DNA of 62,478 nucleotides, from positions 1,328,285 to 1,390,762 of the forward strand of contig NZ_CP024636.1 of NCBI RefSeq assembly GCF_009728735.1, written 5' to 3'. Positions 36,875 through 46,151 of the stretch are shown here, one piece after another (position 1 is the first letter of the stretch; each line of letters starts with the position of its first letter). The translations under genes and the position numbers were made by a program. The notes beneath the pieces are model-generated. The model saw only the letters and a list, made by a program, of their open reading frames with translations. It made no database searches and had not been told where the DNA came from. The DNA is from Pantoea phytobeneficialis. Its GTDB lineage: Bacteria; Pseudomonadota; Gammaproteobacteria; Enterobacterales; Enterobacteriaceae.

Positions 36875-37846
36875 TCAGTGCGCCGCTTCCGCTTCCGGGA
36901 TCGCCAGCGCCTGCATAAACAGCTTAATAATCGGATTTATTTTGCGGCCCTTCTTCATCATCAGGCAGAACGGATTCTCCATACGAATCGATTCATCCCC
37001 CAATTCACACAACTGGCCGCGTGCAATAAACGCCGCCGCGTAGTGTTCGGGTAAATAGCCAATAAAATGCCCGGTCAGAATCAGCATGGCGACGGATTCA
37101 ACCTGAACAGCCTGTACGCCGCTGTCCTGTAATGGAATAAGTCGTCGTGCATCGCGCGGCGTAACATATAAATGATTTATGACTTTTTGTTCGCGTAATA
37201 ATGCCAGCGATATTTTATGGTCGGCGCTGTCGGAATAAAGTGGATGACCAGCAGAGCAATATAATTTCGAATATTCTTTATATAACGGGAAGTAATCGAA
37301 ATCACTTTTCATTTCATAAACCGGCGCAATGCCGCAATGAAAACGCCCTTCGCTAATACCGCGTTCAATATCATCTAATTGTGCCGTTTGCAGACGGATT
37401 TGTACCTTTGGTGCATTTTGGTGCAGCTGTTGCACCGCGCTGGTGACCGGGGAGTGCGGGTCGGAGATGGTGTTATCTACCACGCAAATCGCGATGTCGC
37501 CCAGCAGCTCGTTGCGGCTGTTGTGCAGCCGCTCGCGGAACAGATTAAGCGAGACGAACAACTCCAGCGTCGCCTGATAGACGTTGATACCGTACTGCGT
37601 CAGTTCAAAGCCTTCGCGCCCACGACTGCACAGCGTCATGCCGAGGCGAATTTCCAGATCGGAAACCTGTTTACTGATTGCTGCCAGACCAATATTCAGC
37701 TCGTGGCTGGCGGCAGTTAATCCACCGGCTTCTACCACGCATTTAAATACGCGCAGCAATTTTAAATCGATATTACTTAATGCCAGCACCGCATTGTCGC
37801 TGCGATTGATTGCATTGTTTCCAGACTGGGAAACTTTACTTTCCAT
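36875..37846 (-). CDS. LysR-family regulator of the lyase/ABC cluster
   Basis: The 323-residue protein has a LysR helix-turn-helix (about 22-82, with AASHELNIGLAAISKQVSDLE) and a periplasmic-binding-like effector domain. It is divergent from the lyase-ABC-deacetylase operon, the usual place for a LysR activator. It shares GHFIGYLPEHYA and the CxRGRxGFxLT pattern with the regulator at 47280, so the two are paralogues. Codons here are AT-richer than in the adjacent operon. Confidence 0.87.
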   Translation of the reverse strand: MESKVSQSGNNAINRSDNAVLALSNIDLKLLRVFKCVVEAGGLTAASHELNIGLAAISKQVSDLEIRLGMTLCSRGREGFELTQYGINVYQATLELFVSLNLFRERLHNSRNELLGDIAICVVDNTISDPHSPVTSAVQQLHQNAPKVQIRLQTAQLDDIERGISEGRFHCGIAPVYEMKSDFDYFPLYKEYSKLYCSAGHPLYSDSADHKISLALLREQKVINHLYVTPRDARRLIPLQDSGVQAVQVESVAMLILTGHFIGYLPEHYAAAFIARGQLCELGDESIRMENPFCLMMKKGRKINPIIKLFMQALAIPEAEAAH

Positions 37847-37911
37847 CTTTGCTATTCAACTCCGGAATTATTGCGGTGAAAGTGTAGTGAACCTGAAATG
37901 TGCCGCGTTTA

Positions 37912-37948
37912 CCAGCGTAGCAATAAAATAAGTTTTTATTATCGCTGG
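37912..37948. promoter_or_regulatory. Long inverted repeat in the lysR/lyase divergent promoter
   Basis: CCAGCG-N4-AATAAAA and TTTTATT-N2-CGCTGG form a 13-bp-plus imperfect dyad with a 5-nt centre. It lies midway between the two divergent start codons and contains T-N11-A spacing, so it is a candidate LysR-binding site. A terminator role is unlikely at this position. Confidence 0.5.
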
Positions 37949-37992
37949 TGCCTAATTTATCTCGCTATTGATTATTGGTAAGGGGAAATTGC

Positions 37993-39420
37993 ATGTCTGA
38001 GAAAGCAGAACTGTTATGGGGTGCGCGTTTTAAAGCCGCACCGGCGGCCAGTTTAACCGCTCTGTCGCGTAGCCCGGATTACTACTTTGCCCTGGCTCCT
38101 TACGATTTTGCTGGCTGCCGTGCCCACGCCCGTGAACTGGCGCGTGGTGAACTGCTGAGCGACGCGGAACTGAGCACCATGCTGGCGGCAATTGATGAGT
38201 TGGATGCTGAGTTCCGCGCCGGTCAGTTGCATCCCATCGCGGCGGATGAAGATGTGCATACCTTTGTTGAGCGCGCACTGACCGAACGCTTAGGGACGCT
38301 GGGCGGCAAGCTACGCGCCGGTCGTTCACGTAACGATCAAACCGTCAACGACCTGCGCCTCTACCTGCGCGATAACGGCCGTAAGGTGGTCACCGCGCTG
38401 CTCGGGCTGCAACAGGCGTTGGTCGAGCAGGCGGCACAGCACACCGAAAGCGTGGCGCCGGGCTTTACCCATCTGCAACAGGCGCAGCCGATTGTGTTTG
38501 GTCATCAGTTGCTGGCGCATGCGCAATCCTTCGCCCGCGATATCGAGCGTATGCAGGACTGGGATCGCCGTAGTGCGCGCTGCCCGCTCGGCGCGGCGGC
38601 AATGGCCGGTTCCGCCATTGCGCGTCAGCCAGAATTAGCCGCCGCCGACCTGGCCTATCTCGCGCCGTGCGAGAACTCAATTGATGCGGTTGCCAGCCGT
38701 GACTACGCCGCCGAATTCCTGTTTGTCACCAGCATGATTGGCATCAACCTGTCGCGCCTGTGTGAAGAGGTGTGCATGTGGGCCTCGCGTCAGTTCCGCT
38801 GGGTTGAGCTGCACGACAGCTACGCCACCGGTAGCTCGATCATGCCGCAGAAGAAGAACCCGGATATCGCCGAGTTGACGCGTGGCCGTTCGGGCCGCCT
38901 GGTCGGCAACCTGACGGCGCTGCTCACCACCATGAAAGCGATGCCGCTGTCTTACAACCGCGACCTGAGCGACGACAAACGCAACGTGATTGACGCCGTC
39001 GATACCCTGTTGCTGGTGCTGCCTGCGATGGCCGGCATGATGGCGACGCTGAAATTCAACACCGAGGTGATGCGCGAGCAGGCCCCGGATGGTTTCACCC
39101 TGGCGACGGAAGTGGCCGACTGGCTGGCGATGCGCGGCGTGCCGTTCCGTGAAGCACACGAAATCACCGGTCAACTGGTACAGCTGTGCGAGCAGCAAGG
39201 TTGTGGCCTGTCCGATCTGAGCGATGCGCAGTTACAGGGGGTCGATAGCCGTCTGACCGCCGAAGTCCGTGGCGCACTGACGCTCGAATCCGCGCTGGCA
39301 GTCCGTAACGGTTACGGCGGCACGGCACCGGTGCGGGTACGCGAGCAACTGGCGCGTCTGCAAACCCTGATGCAGGCCCAGCAACAGTGGGCTGACGACT
39401 ACGCTGGCCCGCGCGCCTGA
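37993..39420 (+). CDS. Argininosuccinate lyase-like C-N lyase
   Basis: The 475-residue member of the aspartase/fumarase superfamily is closest in pattern to argininosuccinate lyase: SRNDQ at 112-116, THLQ at 159-162, and the flexible catalytic loop GSSIMPQKKNPD at 280-291. These enzymes release fumarate from an N-succinyl group. The setting argues against arginine biosynthesis: no other arg genes, a divergent LysR, and an ABC importer, deacetylases and an MmgE/PrpD gene downstream. EDDS lyase and iminodisuccinate lyase are ASL-like enzymes of this superfamily, so an aminopolycarboxylate or N-substituted aspartate is a reasonable substrate class. Confidence 0.85.
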   Translation: MSEKAELLWGARFKAAPAASLTALSRSPDYYFALAPYDFAGCRAHARELARGELLSDAELSTMLAAIDELDAEFRAGQLHPIAADEDVHTFVERALTERLGTLGGKLRAGRSRNDQTVNDLRLYLRDNGRKVVTALLGLQQALVEQAAQHTESVAPGFTHLQQAQPIVFGHQLLAHAQSFARDIERMQDWDRRSARCPLGAAAMAGSAIARQPELAAADLAYLAPCENSIDAVASRDYAAEFLFVTSMIGINLSRLCEEVCMWASRQFRWVELHDSYATGSSIMPQKKNPDIAELTRGRSGRLVGNLTALLTTMKAMPLSYNRDLSDDKRNVIDAVDTLLLVLPAMAGMMATLKFNTEVMREQAPDGFTLATEVADWLAMRGVPFREAHEITGQLVQLCEQQGCGLSDLSDAQLQGVDSRLTAEVRGALTLESALAVRNGYGGTAPVRVREQLARLQTLMQAQQQWADDYAGPRA

Positions 39421-39430
39421 GGAGACGCTG

Positions 39431-40303
39431 ATGTCGCAATCGACCACCACCGCAACCAACAACGTCAGTAGCCAACCGCATTACGATCTCGATCGTTATC
39501 AGGTGGTGCCGCGCCGTTATTATGGCCGTATCACCGCCTCGGCGGTCATCCTGATCCTGCTGGCATTGCTGGTTAACGCCTTTGCGCACGGCAATATCGA
39601 ATGGTCGTTTGTCGGCCAGTTCTTTACCGCCAAAGCGATTCTCGACGGGGTGGTCAACACCCTGATTATGTCCGTGCTGGCGATGGGCTTCGGCGTGTTG
39701 TTCGGGGTAATCACCGCCATCATGTACATGTCGCCCAACCCGGTGCTGCACTACATCGCGGTTGGTTACGCCTGGATCTTCCGTGGCACGCCGCTGATTC
39801 TGCAACTGCTGTTGTGGTTCAACCTGGCGTTGGTGTTTCCCACCATCAGCATTCCCGGTGTGTTCAGCGTACAAACCGTCACCGTCATGACACCGTTCCT
39901 CGCGGCACTGCTCGGCCTGAGCATCAACCAGGGGGCGTACACCTCCGAAGTGGTACGTGCCGGTCTGCTGTCGGTGGATACCGGTCAGTATGAGGCGGCG
40001 AAAGCCATCGGTATGCCGCGTTTGCAGGCGTTGCAGCGCATTATTTTGCCGCAGGCGATGCGCGTCATCCTGCCGCCGGTAGGCAACGAATTTATCAGCA
40101 TGATCAAGACCACCAGTCTGGCGAGCATGATCCAGTACTCGGAACTGCTCTACAACACCCAGAACATCTACTTCGCCAACGCGCGCGTGATGGAACTGCT
40201 GTTTGTGGCCGGTATCTGGTACCTGATTGTGGTGACGGTGCTGTCGTTTGGTCAGAGCCAGCTGGAACGCTACTTCTCACGCGGCCATCGCCGTCGTCAC
40301 TAA
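39431..40303 (+). CDS. Polar amino-acid-type ABC permease
   Basis: A 290-residue permease of the HisM/GlnP type, with a hydrophilic N-terminal extension of about 35 residues and the EAA loop EAAKAIGMPRLQALQRIILPQAMRVILPP. It starts 10 bp after the lyase. A single permease gene is present, so it should work as a homodimer. Confidence 0.9.
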   Translation: MSQSTTTATNNVSSQPHYDLDRYQVVPRRYYGRITASAVILILLALLVNAFAHGNIEWSFVGQFFTAKAILDGVVNTLIMSVLAMGFGVLFGVITAIMYMSPNPVLHYIAVGYAWIFRGTPLILQLLLWFNLALVFPTISIPGVFSVQTVTVMTPFLAALLGLSINQGAYTSEVVRAGLLSVDTGQYEAAKAIGMPRLQALQRIILPQAMRVILPPVGNEFISMIKTTSLASMIQYSELLYNTQNIYFANARVMELLFVAGIWYLIVVTVLSFGQSQLERYFSRGHRRRH

Positions 40304-40315
40304 GGAGTGAGAGAG

Positions 40316-41080
40316 ATGAGAAACATCGTGCGCGCCGTCAAGGTGAACAAATATTTCGACCAGTTCCACGCCTTGAAGGATGTCAGCCTTGAGGTGAATT
40401 ACGGCGAGGTGATGTGCATTCTCGGGCCATCCGGCTCCGGTAAAAGCACCTTTCTGCGCTGTATCAACCAACTGGAGAAAATCGACCAGGGGGGGATCTG
40501 GGTCGATAACGAACTGGCGGGCTACCGTATCAACGGCAACAAACTTTACCCGTTGAGTGATAAGCAGATCGCCCGCCAGCGCCTGCAAACCGGCATGGTC
40601 TTTCAGCGCTTCAATCTGTTCCCGCATAAAACCGCGCTGGAAAACATCATCGAAGGACCGTGCCGCGTGCTGCTGCGTCCGAAACGTGAAGCCAGCGAAG
40701 AGGCGATGGCGCTGCTGGATCGCGTCGGACTGGCGCACAAAGCCCACGACTATCCACAGTCGCTGTCCGGTGGCCAACAGCAGCGTGTGGCGATTGCCCG
40801 TGCGCTGGCGATGAAACCGAAATTAATGCTGTTTGATGAACCCACCTCGGCACTCGATCCGGAAATGGTCGGCGAAGTGCTGGCGGTGATGCGTCAACTG
40901 GCAAAAGAAGGCACCACCATGCTGGTCGTTACCCATGAAATGGGCTTTGCCCGTGAAGTGGCGAACCAGGTGGTGTTTATGGACGAGGGACGCATTATCG
41001 AGCAGGGCGCACCGGAAGACATTCTGTTGAACCCGCAAAACCCACGGATGAAAAACTTTATCAACGCGATTCTTCTTTAA
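40316..41080 (+). CDS. Polar amino-acid-type ABC ATPase
   Basis: A 254-residue GlnQ-like ATPase with Walker A (GPSGSGKST), signature [16 protein letters not shown], Walker B ([12 protein letters not shown]) and the H-loop. ATG 40316 has AAGGAGTGA upstream; a GTG at 40307 in frame is the alternative. It lies in the lyase operon between permease and binding protein. Confidence 0.92.
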   Translation: MRNIVRAVKVNKYFDQFHALKDVSLEVNYGEVMCILGPSGSGKSTFLRCINQLEKIDQGGIWVDNELAGYRINGNKLYPLSDKQIARQRLQTGMVFQRFNLFPHKTALENIIEGPCRVLLRPKREASEEAMALLDRVGLAHKAHDYPQSLSGGQQQRVAIARALAMKPKLMLFDEPTSALDPEMVGEVLAVMRQLAKEGTTMLVVTHEMGFAREVANQVVFMDEGRIIEQGAPEDILLNPQNPRMKNFINAILL

Positions 41081-41098
41081 CTGACCGGGGTGATTTGA

Positions 41099-41920
41099 AT
41101 GAAAAAACTGTTACTGAGCGCCGTAAGTGCCGCGCTGTTGCTGCAATCGTCGGCCTGGGCCGATATCGCTGTGCCAGCGTCGATCAAAGAGAAAGGTTTG
41201 ACCGTGGCGATCATGCCGAACTATCCGCCGATGGATTTTAAAGATCCGGCCAGCAACCAGTTGACCGGCGTCGATTACGATCTCGGCATGGCGATTGGTC
41301 AGAAGCTGGGCGTGAAGATCAACTGGCAGGAGATCGCGTTCGAACAGATGGTCAACGCCGTGGTGACCAAACGCGTTGATATGGTGATGTCCGGTATGAC
41401 CGACACCAAAGAACGGCAGAAGGTGGTTAACTTTATCGACTACTTCAAAACCGGCCCGCAGTTCTACACCTTATCCGCGCGCAGCGACATCAACAGCGCG
41501 ATGGATTTGTGCGGCAAGCGCGTAGGCACCAGCCGTCGCACCACCTTCCCGCAGGAAATTGCTAACTGGAGCAAAGCCCACTGCGAAGCCGCCGGTAAGC
41601 CCGCCATCATTGTGGTCGGGGCGGAAGGGACGGCGGATGCCCGCACTCAGTTGCGTCAACGTCGTCTGGATGGTGCGGTACAGGGCAGCGAAACCCTGCC
41701 GTACATCATGAACCTGGAAAAGGGCACCTTTAAGCCGCTCGATAAAGCCTTCTCCTTCCAGTACACCGGCATGGCGATCGGTAAAGATGCATCGGATCTG
41801 ACCACCGCTGTGCAGGGCGCGCTGGATGCGATGATTGCCGCCGGCACTTACCAGAAGATCCTCAGCAAATGGGGTCTGGGCGACAACGGTGTGGCAAAAG
41901 CCACGGTAAACCAGGGCTAA
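41099..41920 (+). CDS. Amino-acid-type periplasmic binding protein
   Basis: The 273-residue binding protein has a signal peptide (1-21, SAWA) and the SBP family 3 signature PPMDFKDPASNQLTGVDYDLGMAI. The lobe-2 segment includes VGTSRRTTFPQEIANWSKAHC. Family members bind amino acids or related small charged compounds; the neighbouring enzymes suggest an N-substituted amino acid. Confidence 0.88.
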   Translation: MKKLLLSAVSAALLLQSSAWADIAVPASIKEKGLTVAIMPNYPPMDFKDPASNQLTGVDYDLGMAIGQKLGVKINWQEIAFEQMVNAVVTKRVDMVMSGMTDTKERQKVVNFIDYFKTGPQFYTLSARSDINSAMDLCGKRVGTSRRTTFPQEIANWSKAHCEAAGKPAIIVVGAEGTADARTQLRQRRLDGAVQGSETLPYIMNLEKGTFKPLDKAFSFQYTGMAIGKDASDLTTAVQGALDAMIAAGTYQKILSKWGLGDNGVAKATVNQG

Positions 41921-41933
41921 CAGGAGGCGGCTG

Positions 41934-42779
41934 ATGCAACAACCGGGCGCAGTGCGCTGGCCACAGGGCAAGCGCGGCTGTATGGCGCTGGCGTTTGACC
42001 TTGATGGTCCCACCGGCGATGCCATGTTGAATGGCAGCCTGTGGTCGACGCCGGAGTATTTCACTTTTGGCGCTTACGGGCCGTACCGCGCGCTCGGGCG
42101 TTTGCTCGATCTGCTGCGGGCGTTTCAACTGCCCGCCACCTTCTTTGTTCCCGCGTGGGTGGTGGAGCAGTGGCCGCAGCAGTGCCAGGCGATTATTGAG
42201 CAGGGCCACGAAGTGGCTTATCACGGCTATCGCCACGAATCTTTCTGGGCGATTTCGCCGGAAGAACAACGGGCGGTGATGGCAAAATCGGCGGCGATCT
42301 TTAAACAATATCTCGGCATTACCGCTTGTGGCTTTCGCACGCCGTCAGGTGACTGGCATGCAGAAACGCCGCAGATCCTGCGTGACGCTGGGGTGATCTA
42401 CTCCAGCAGTATGCGCGGCGACGATCGTCCCTACAGCATCCCGGTAGCCGGACATACGCCGCTGGTGGAAATCCCCGGCAAATGGGAGATGGATGATTAC
42501 GCCTCGCTGGCCTATACGCGCCAGCCGGACTTCCCGAAAGGCGGCGATCGTATTGCCAGCTATGCCCACACCCGCGACAACTGGCAGCGCGAATTTGATG
42601 GCGCGATGGATGAGGGCTTATGCCTGACCACCCTGTTCCATCCGAAAATCTCCGGTCAGCCAGGGCGGTTGCTGCTGCTGGAACAGCTGTTTGAACATAT
42701 GACAGCGCGCGATGATGTGTGGTTTGCGCGTTGCGATGCGGTGGCGCACTGGTACTTGCAGGAGCAGCAGCATGACTGA
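41934..42779 (+). CDS. Polysaccharide-deacetylase-fold amidohydrolase A
   Basis: A 281-residue protein of the CE4/PuuE-like (NodB) fold. The catalytic Asp/metal Asp motif is AFDLDG, the H-x3-H metal motif is HGYRH (with Glu after it), the RTPSGDW motif follows, and HPKISG closes the site. PuuE-type members hydrolyse amide bonds of small nitrogen compounds rather than polysaccharides, which fits the operon. AGGAGG precedes the ATG. The gene ends within the start of the paralogue. Confidence 0.82.
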   Translation: MQQPGAVRWPQGKRGCMALAFDLDGPTGDAMLNGSLWSTPEYFTFGAYGPYRALGRLLDLLRAFQLPATFFVPAWVVEQWPQQCQAIIEQGHEVAYHGYRHESFWAISPEEQRAVMAKSAAIFKQYLGITACGFRTPSGDWHAETPQILRDAGVIYSSSMRGDDRPYSIPVAGHTPLVEIPGKWEMDDYASLAYTRQPDFPKGGDRIASYAHTRDNWQREFDGAMDEGLCLTTLFHPKISGQPGRLLLLEQLFEHMTARDDVWFARCDAVAHWYLQEQQHD

Positions 42780-43650
42780 ATCTTCCCGCTGGCCGCTGGG
42801 CTTCCAGTCGGCGGCGATTATCACCATCGATTTTAACGATATTCATGGCATTCTCACCCAGGCACCGGCGGTGGCAGGGCGCGACAAAACCCTGTCGGTA
42901 TGGCGCTATGGCACGCTGCGCGGCGTCGATCGTCTGTTGAGTTTGCTGGCGGAAAAACAGCTCAAAGCCAGTTGGTGTCTGCCAGCGATTGTGGCGGAGG
43001 AGCAGCCGGAGCTGGTGCAACGTATCATCGTCGATGGCCATGAAATCGCCTGTAGCGGCGACCGTCATGAGGATTTCTCCACGCTGACCCTGGAACAACA
43101 AATTGCCAGCATCACGCGGGGTTGCGACAAACTGGCGCAGCTAACCGGCCAACCGATTCAGGGGTTTCGTACCCCGGCAGGGCAGTGGAAACCGGGGCTG
43201 GCCCAGGCGTTGATTGAGCAGGGAATTCGCTGGTCCTCCAGCTGGCGCGGAGACGATCTGCCCTATTTCCACCCCGGCACCCGGTTGGTGGAACTGCCGA
43301 TGCACTACACGCTGGAAGATGAACCCTATTTTGCCTTTAACCTCAGTCCGGCGATTCCACCGGGACAGTCGCGTATTGCCCCCTATGGCGAAACCCTCGA
43401 CAACCTGACCCAGGATTTCCGCGGTTTCCATCGTTTTGGCCTGTGTTATCTGCTGCGTTTGCACCCGGAGATTATCGGCACGGCCGGACGCATTGGTCTG
43501 CTGCGATCGCTGCTCGATACGCTGCAACAACACAACGTATGGATCGCTACGGCGCAGCAGGTGGCAGCGCATTGGCAGAGCCAACCCGACAACGGCGCGG
43601 ATCATCCGGCTGAAGTTTTCACCCGCATCATCGGAGAGAACAATGCTTAA
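42772..43650 (+). CDS. Polysaccharide-deacetylase-fold protein B (altered metal site)
   Basis: A 292-residue paralogue of the preceding gene. The first motif is TIDFND and the RTPAGQW and HPEIIG motifs are kept. At the H-x3-H place it reads SGDRH, so the first metal-ligand His is a Ser. It overlaps gene A by 8 bp and the MmgE/PrpD gene by 8 bp. It may be a catalytically changed or regulatory subunit, perhaps of a heterodimer with A; this is inference. Confidence 0.8.
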   Translation: MTESSRWPLGFQSAAIITIDFNDIHGILTQAPAVAGRDKTLSVWRYGTLRGVDRLLSLLAEKQLKASWCLPAIVAEEQPELVQRIIVDGHEIACSGDRHEDFSTLTLEQQIASITRGCDKLAQLTGQPIQGFRTPAGQWKPGLAQALIEQGIRWSSSWRGDDLPYFHPGTRLVELPMHYTLEDEPYFAFNLSPAIPPGQSRIAPYGETLDNLTQDFRGFHRFGLCYLLRLHPEIIGTAGRIGLLRSLLDTLQQHNVWIATAQQVAAHWQSQPDNGADHPAEVFTRIIGENNA

Positions 43651-45001
43651 TCAGCTGGCGAGTTTTATTGCTGAAACCCGTTTTGACCAGTTGCCTGTGG
43701 CGCTGGTGGAGCAGGCTAAACGTCACTTCCTTGATACCCTTGGCGCTTCGCTGGCGGGTAGCGATAGCCCGATCTGGCGTGAGTGCCAGACGTTGGTCGA
43801 GGCCGAGGGCGGTTATGCTCAGGCGCAGGTGTGGGGCAGCGCGCAACAGGTCAATGCCCGTCAGGCAGCGTGGCTGAATGGCGTGGCGGCGCATATGTAT
43901 GAGCTGGACGATACCGGGGGCTGTGACCATTCCGGTGCGGTGGTGATCCCGGCGTTGCTGGCAGTACTGTCGCTGGCCCCGCAGCCAGTGAGTGGCCAGG
44001 CGCTGCTGACCGCAATGGTGATCGGTTATGACATTGGGCGTCGGGTGCTGGAGGCTTGCGGCGGTTATTCGGCGCATAACGGTGCGGGCTGGCACTCCAC
44101 CGCCAGCTGTGGCGTGTTTGGCGCGGCGGCAGCGGTGTGTTCGCTGTTGCAACTCACCCCGGCACAAAGCGCTTCGGCGCTGGGTATTGCGGCCAGTTTC
44201 AGTGGGGGATTGTGGGGCTTTATTCACGACGGTTCGCATACCAAAAAACTGCACGCAGCGCGTGCGGCAGAAGGTGGGGTACAGGCAGCACTGCTGGCGC
44301 AACGTGGTATCAGCGGTCCTGCGGCGGTCTTCGAGCCGCGCTGGGGTGGTTTCCTGCAAACCCTGGCGCTGGACACTCAGCAGCCCGAGGCGCTGGTGGC
44401 CGATCTCGGCGTGGTGTGGAAGCTGGCGCGCTGTTCGATCAAACCCTATGCCGCCTGTCGTGGCACCCATTCGGCAATTGATGCGCTGGGTATGCTGTTG
44501 CAGCAACAAGCGCTGGCGACCGCAGATATCGCGCGCATTGTGGTGGGGCTAAACCCCTTCCTGCTGGAGATGTGTGGCACCCGTGATGTCGCCAGCCTGG
44601 CGGCGGCGCAGATGAGTTTGCCTTATGCGCTGACGGCGCGCGCGTTGTATGGCGCGGCAGACCTGGCCAGCTATGATGAGGCAAAACGCCAGCATCCTGA
44701 TGCCGAAGCCTTGATGGCGCGGGTGGAGCTGGTGATCGATCCTGAACAGAACCGCGACGCTGAACCCTGGGTGCGGCTGGAGACGGTGCAAGGTGAGCAG
44801 TGGCAGCAACATGTGGCGGTGCCGTCCGGAGCACCCGCCAATCCGCTGAGCCTGGAGGCACTGCTGGCGAAATACCGTAGCCTCGCGGCGCGCGTCCTGC
44901 CAGAAGCGCAGGTGGTGCAGTTGGAAACGGTGTGCATGGCGTTGGATGACATTAGCGATGTCAGTCAGATTGCGGCGTTACTGGCAGTCAAACAACATTA
45001 A
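43643..45001 (+). CDS. MmgE/PrpD-family protein
   Basis: The 452-residue protein carries MmgE/PrpD features: LDTLGASLAGSDSPI near the N-terminus, the HSGAVVIPALLA and YDIGRRV helices, GWHSTASCGVFGAAAA, and KPYAACRGTHSAIDA. The family includes 2-methylcitrate dehydratase and iminodisuccinate epimerase. No other methylcitrate-cycle gene is nearby. With the ASL-like lyase in the same operon, the epimerase model is the closer precedent. It starts inside gene B and ends the operon. Confidence 0.82.
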   Translation: MLNQLASFIAETRFDQLPVALVEQAKRHFLDTLGASLAGSDSPIWRECQTLVEAEGGYAQAQVWGSAQQVNARQAAWLNGVAAHMYELDDTGGCDHSGAVVIPALLAVLSLAPQPVSGQALLTAMVIGYDIGRRVLEACGGYSAHNGAGWHSTASCGVFGAAAAVCSLLQLTPAQSASALGIAASFSGGLWGFIHDGSHTKKLHAARAAEGGVQAALLAQRGISGPAAVFEPRWGGFLQTLALDTQQPEALVADLGVVWKLARCSIKPYAACRGTHSAIDALGMLLQQQALATADIARIVVGLNPFLLEMCGTRDVASLAAAQMSLPYALTARALYGAADLASYDEAKRQHPDAEALMARVELVIDPEQNRDAEPWVRLETVQGEQWQQHVAVPSGAPANPLSLEALLAKYRSLAARVLPEAQVVQLETVCMALDDISDVSQIAALLAVKQH

Positions 45002-45005
45002 CGTT

Positions 45006-45066
45006 GCGCGATGAATCGCGCCGCTACACATATTGGTACATCTCGTAGCGGCGCGATTTATCGCGC
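45006..45066. repeat. REP-like inverted pair between convergent operons
   Basis: GCGCGATGAATCGCGCCGCTAC (45006-45027) faces GTAGCGGCGCGATTTATCGCGC (45045-45066) across 17 nt, the same spacing as at 36800-36860. It lies between the convergent MmgE/PrpD and alcohol dehydrogenase genes. Confidence 0.85.
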
Positions 45067-45068
45067 GG

Positions 45069-46151
45069 TTACTGTGTTGCCAGTTTCTCAACGCGTGCGA
45101 TTGCTGCCAGCAAGCGCTCATCCGTCACCGTTTCCGCCATATTCGCCATATCCGGCGCATGCACCGATTCACGTACAATCAGCGCCAGCTCGGCTGTGTC
45201 CAGATCGGCAATTTCAGTCAACGTCAGCGGTACACCGCAATCGCGTGCCAGACGCATTTCTGCCAGCACTTCGTCATCGCTGCGCTGTTCCAGCGCCAGC
45301 AGACACAGATTGCCGAAGCCGACCAGCAGGCCATGACCAAACTCTCGCGTCTTATCGCAGAAGGTAAAGCCTTCGTAGATAGCATGAGATGCCGCTGCGT
45401 GTGCTCCGTTGCTCATCAGCGAGGTTAAACCCGCCCAGGTAAAGATGGCATCCAGTACCTGATCCAGTGCGGAGCTGCTCTCACCGCGCAGCACGGCGGC
45501 ATAGGAGGCCGGGCCATGTTCGGCAATCACGTCATAACAAATTTTGCTGTGCGCCAGGGATGACAGCGCGTTGCCTTCTTTGGCCGGATGGCGGCTGCTG
45601 ACGGCACGGAACTCGTACCATTTCGCCAGCGTATCGCCCAGCCCGGCAGCCAGCCAGCGGGGCGGGGCTTTTGCCAGCAGCGTGCTGTCGATCACCACCG
45701 CTGCCGGAGCCTGTGGCAGTGGGAAGATATCAAAGAAGTTACCGTTATCGTCGTAGCGGATACTCAGCGGCGTCACCGCCGAACAGGTTGCGGCGATGGT
45801 GGGGATGGTCACCACCGGCAGGCCGAGCTGCGCCGCCACGGCTTTACAGGTATCCAGCGATTTACCGCCGCCAACACCGATAATCACCTCTGCTTGCAAC
45901 TCGGTGGCGATGGCTGCCAGTCGGTTGATCTGGTTGAGCGACGTCTCGCCACCAAACCACTCCTGCGCCAGCAGCGTCACATCCGCCGCCAGCAATTGGG
46001 CGCGTACCTGCGCTTCCACCGCTTGCAGCGCCTGATGACCGCCGATCAGCAGCGCGCGTTGTCCGAGGCTGGCACAGATTTCACCCAATTGATTAATCAC
46101 CCCCGCGCCGCGTAACACGCGGGCCGGGAACACCAGATTCATTTGTGTCAT
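45069..46151 (-). CDS. Iron-containing alcohol dehydrogenase (GldA/HcxA-like)
   Basis: A 360-residue family III metal-dependent dehydrogenase. The NAD-binding GVGGGKSLDTCK, the TIAATCSAVTPLS loop, and metal ligands in AAGLGDTLAKW, AASHAIYEGF and EFGHGLLVGFG are present. The pattern is of glycerol dehydrogenase or hydroxycarboxylate dehydrogenase type. Its start overlaps the ureohydrolase stop (ATGA), so the two form an operon, perhaps reducing or oxidising a product of the guanidino substrate. Confidence 0.85.
   Translation of the reverse strand: MTQMNLVFPARVLRGAGVINQLGEICASLGQRALLIGGHQALQAVEAQVRAQLLAADVTLLAQEWFGGETSLNQINRLAAIATELQAEVIIGVGGGKSLDTCKAVAAQLGLPVVTIPTIAATCSAVTPLSIRYDDNGNFFDIFPLPQAPAAVVIDSTLLAKAPPRWLAAGLGDTLAKWYEFRAVSSRHPAKEGNALSSLAHSKICYDVIAEHGPASYAAVLRGESSSALDQVLDAIFTWAGLTSLMSNGAHAAASHAIYEGFTFCDKTREFGHGLLVGFGNLCLLALEQRSDDEVLAEMRLARDCGVPLTLTEIADLDTAELALIVRESVHAPDMANMAETVTDERLLAAIARVEKLATQ

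Noticed and set aside
37993..39420. The lyase as the biosynthetic argininosuccinate lyase ArgH
   Set aside because: No other arg gene is near and it heads an importer/catabolic operon with its own LysR. Biosynthetic function is not excluded by sequence alone, but the context speaks against it.
43643..45001. The MmgE/PrpD protein as 2-methylcitrate dehydratase PrpD
   Set aside because: No prpB, prpC or prpR is in the window and it is fused by overlap to deacetylase-fold genes. PrpD function is therefore unlikely.
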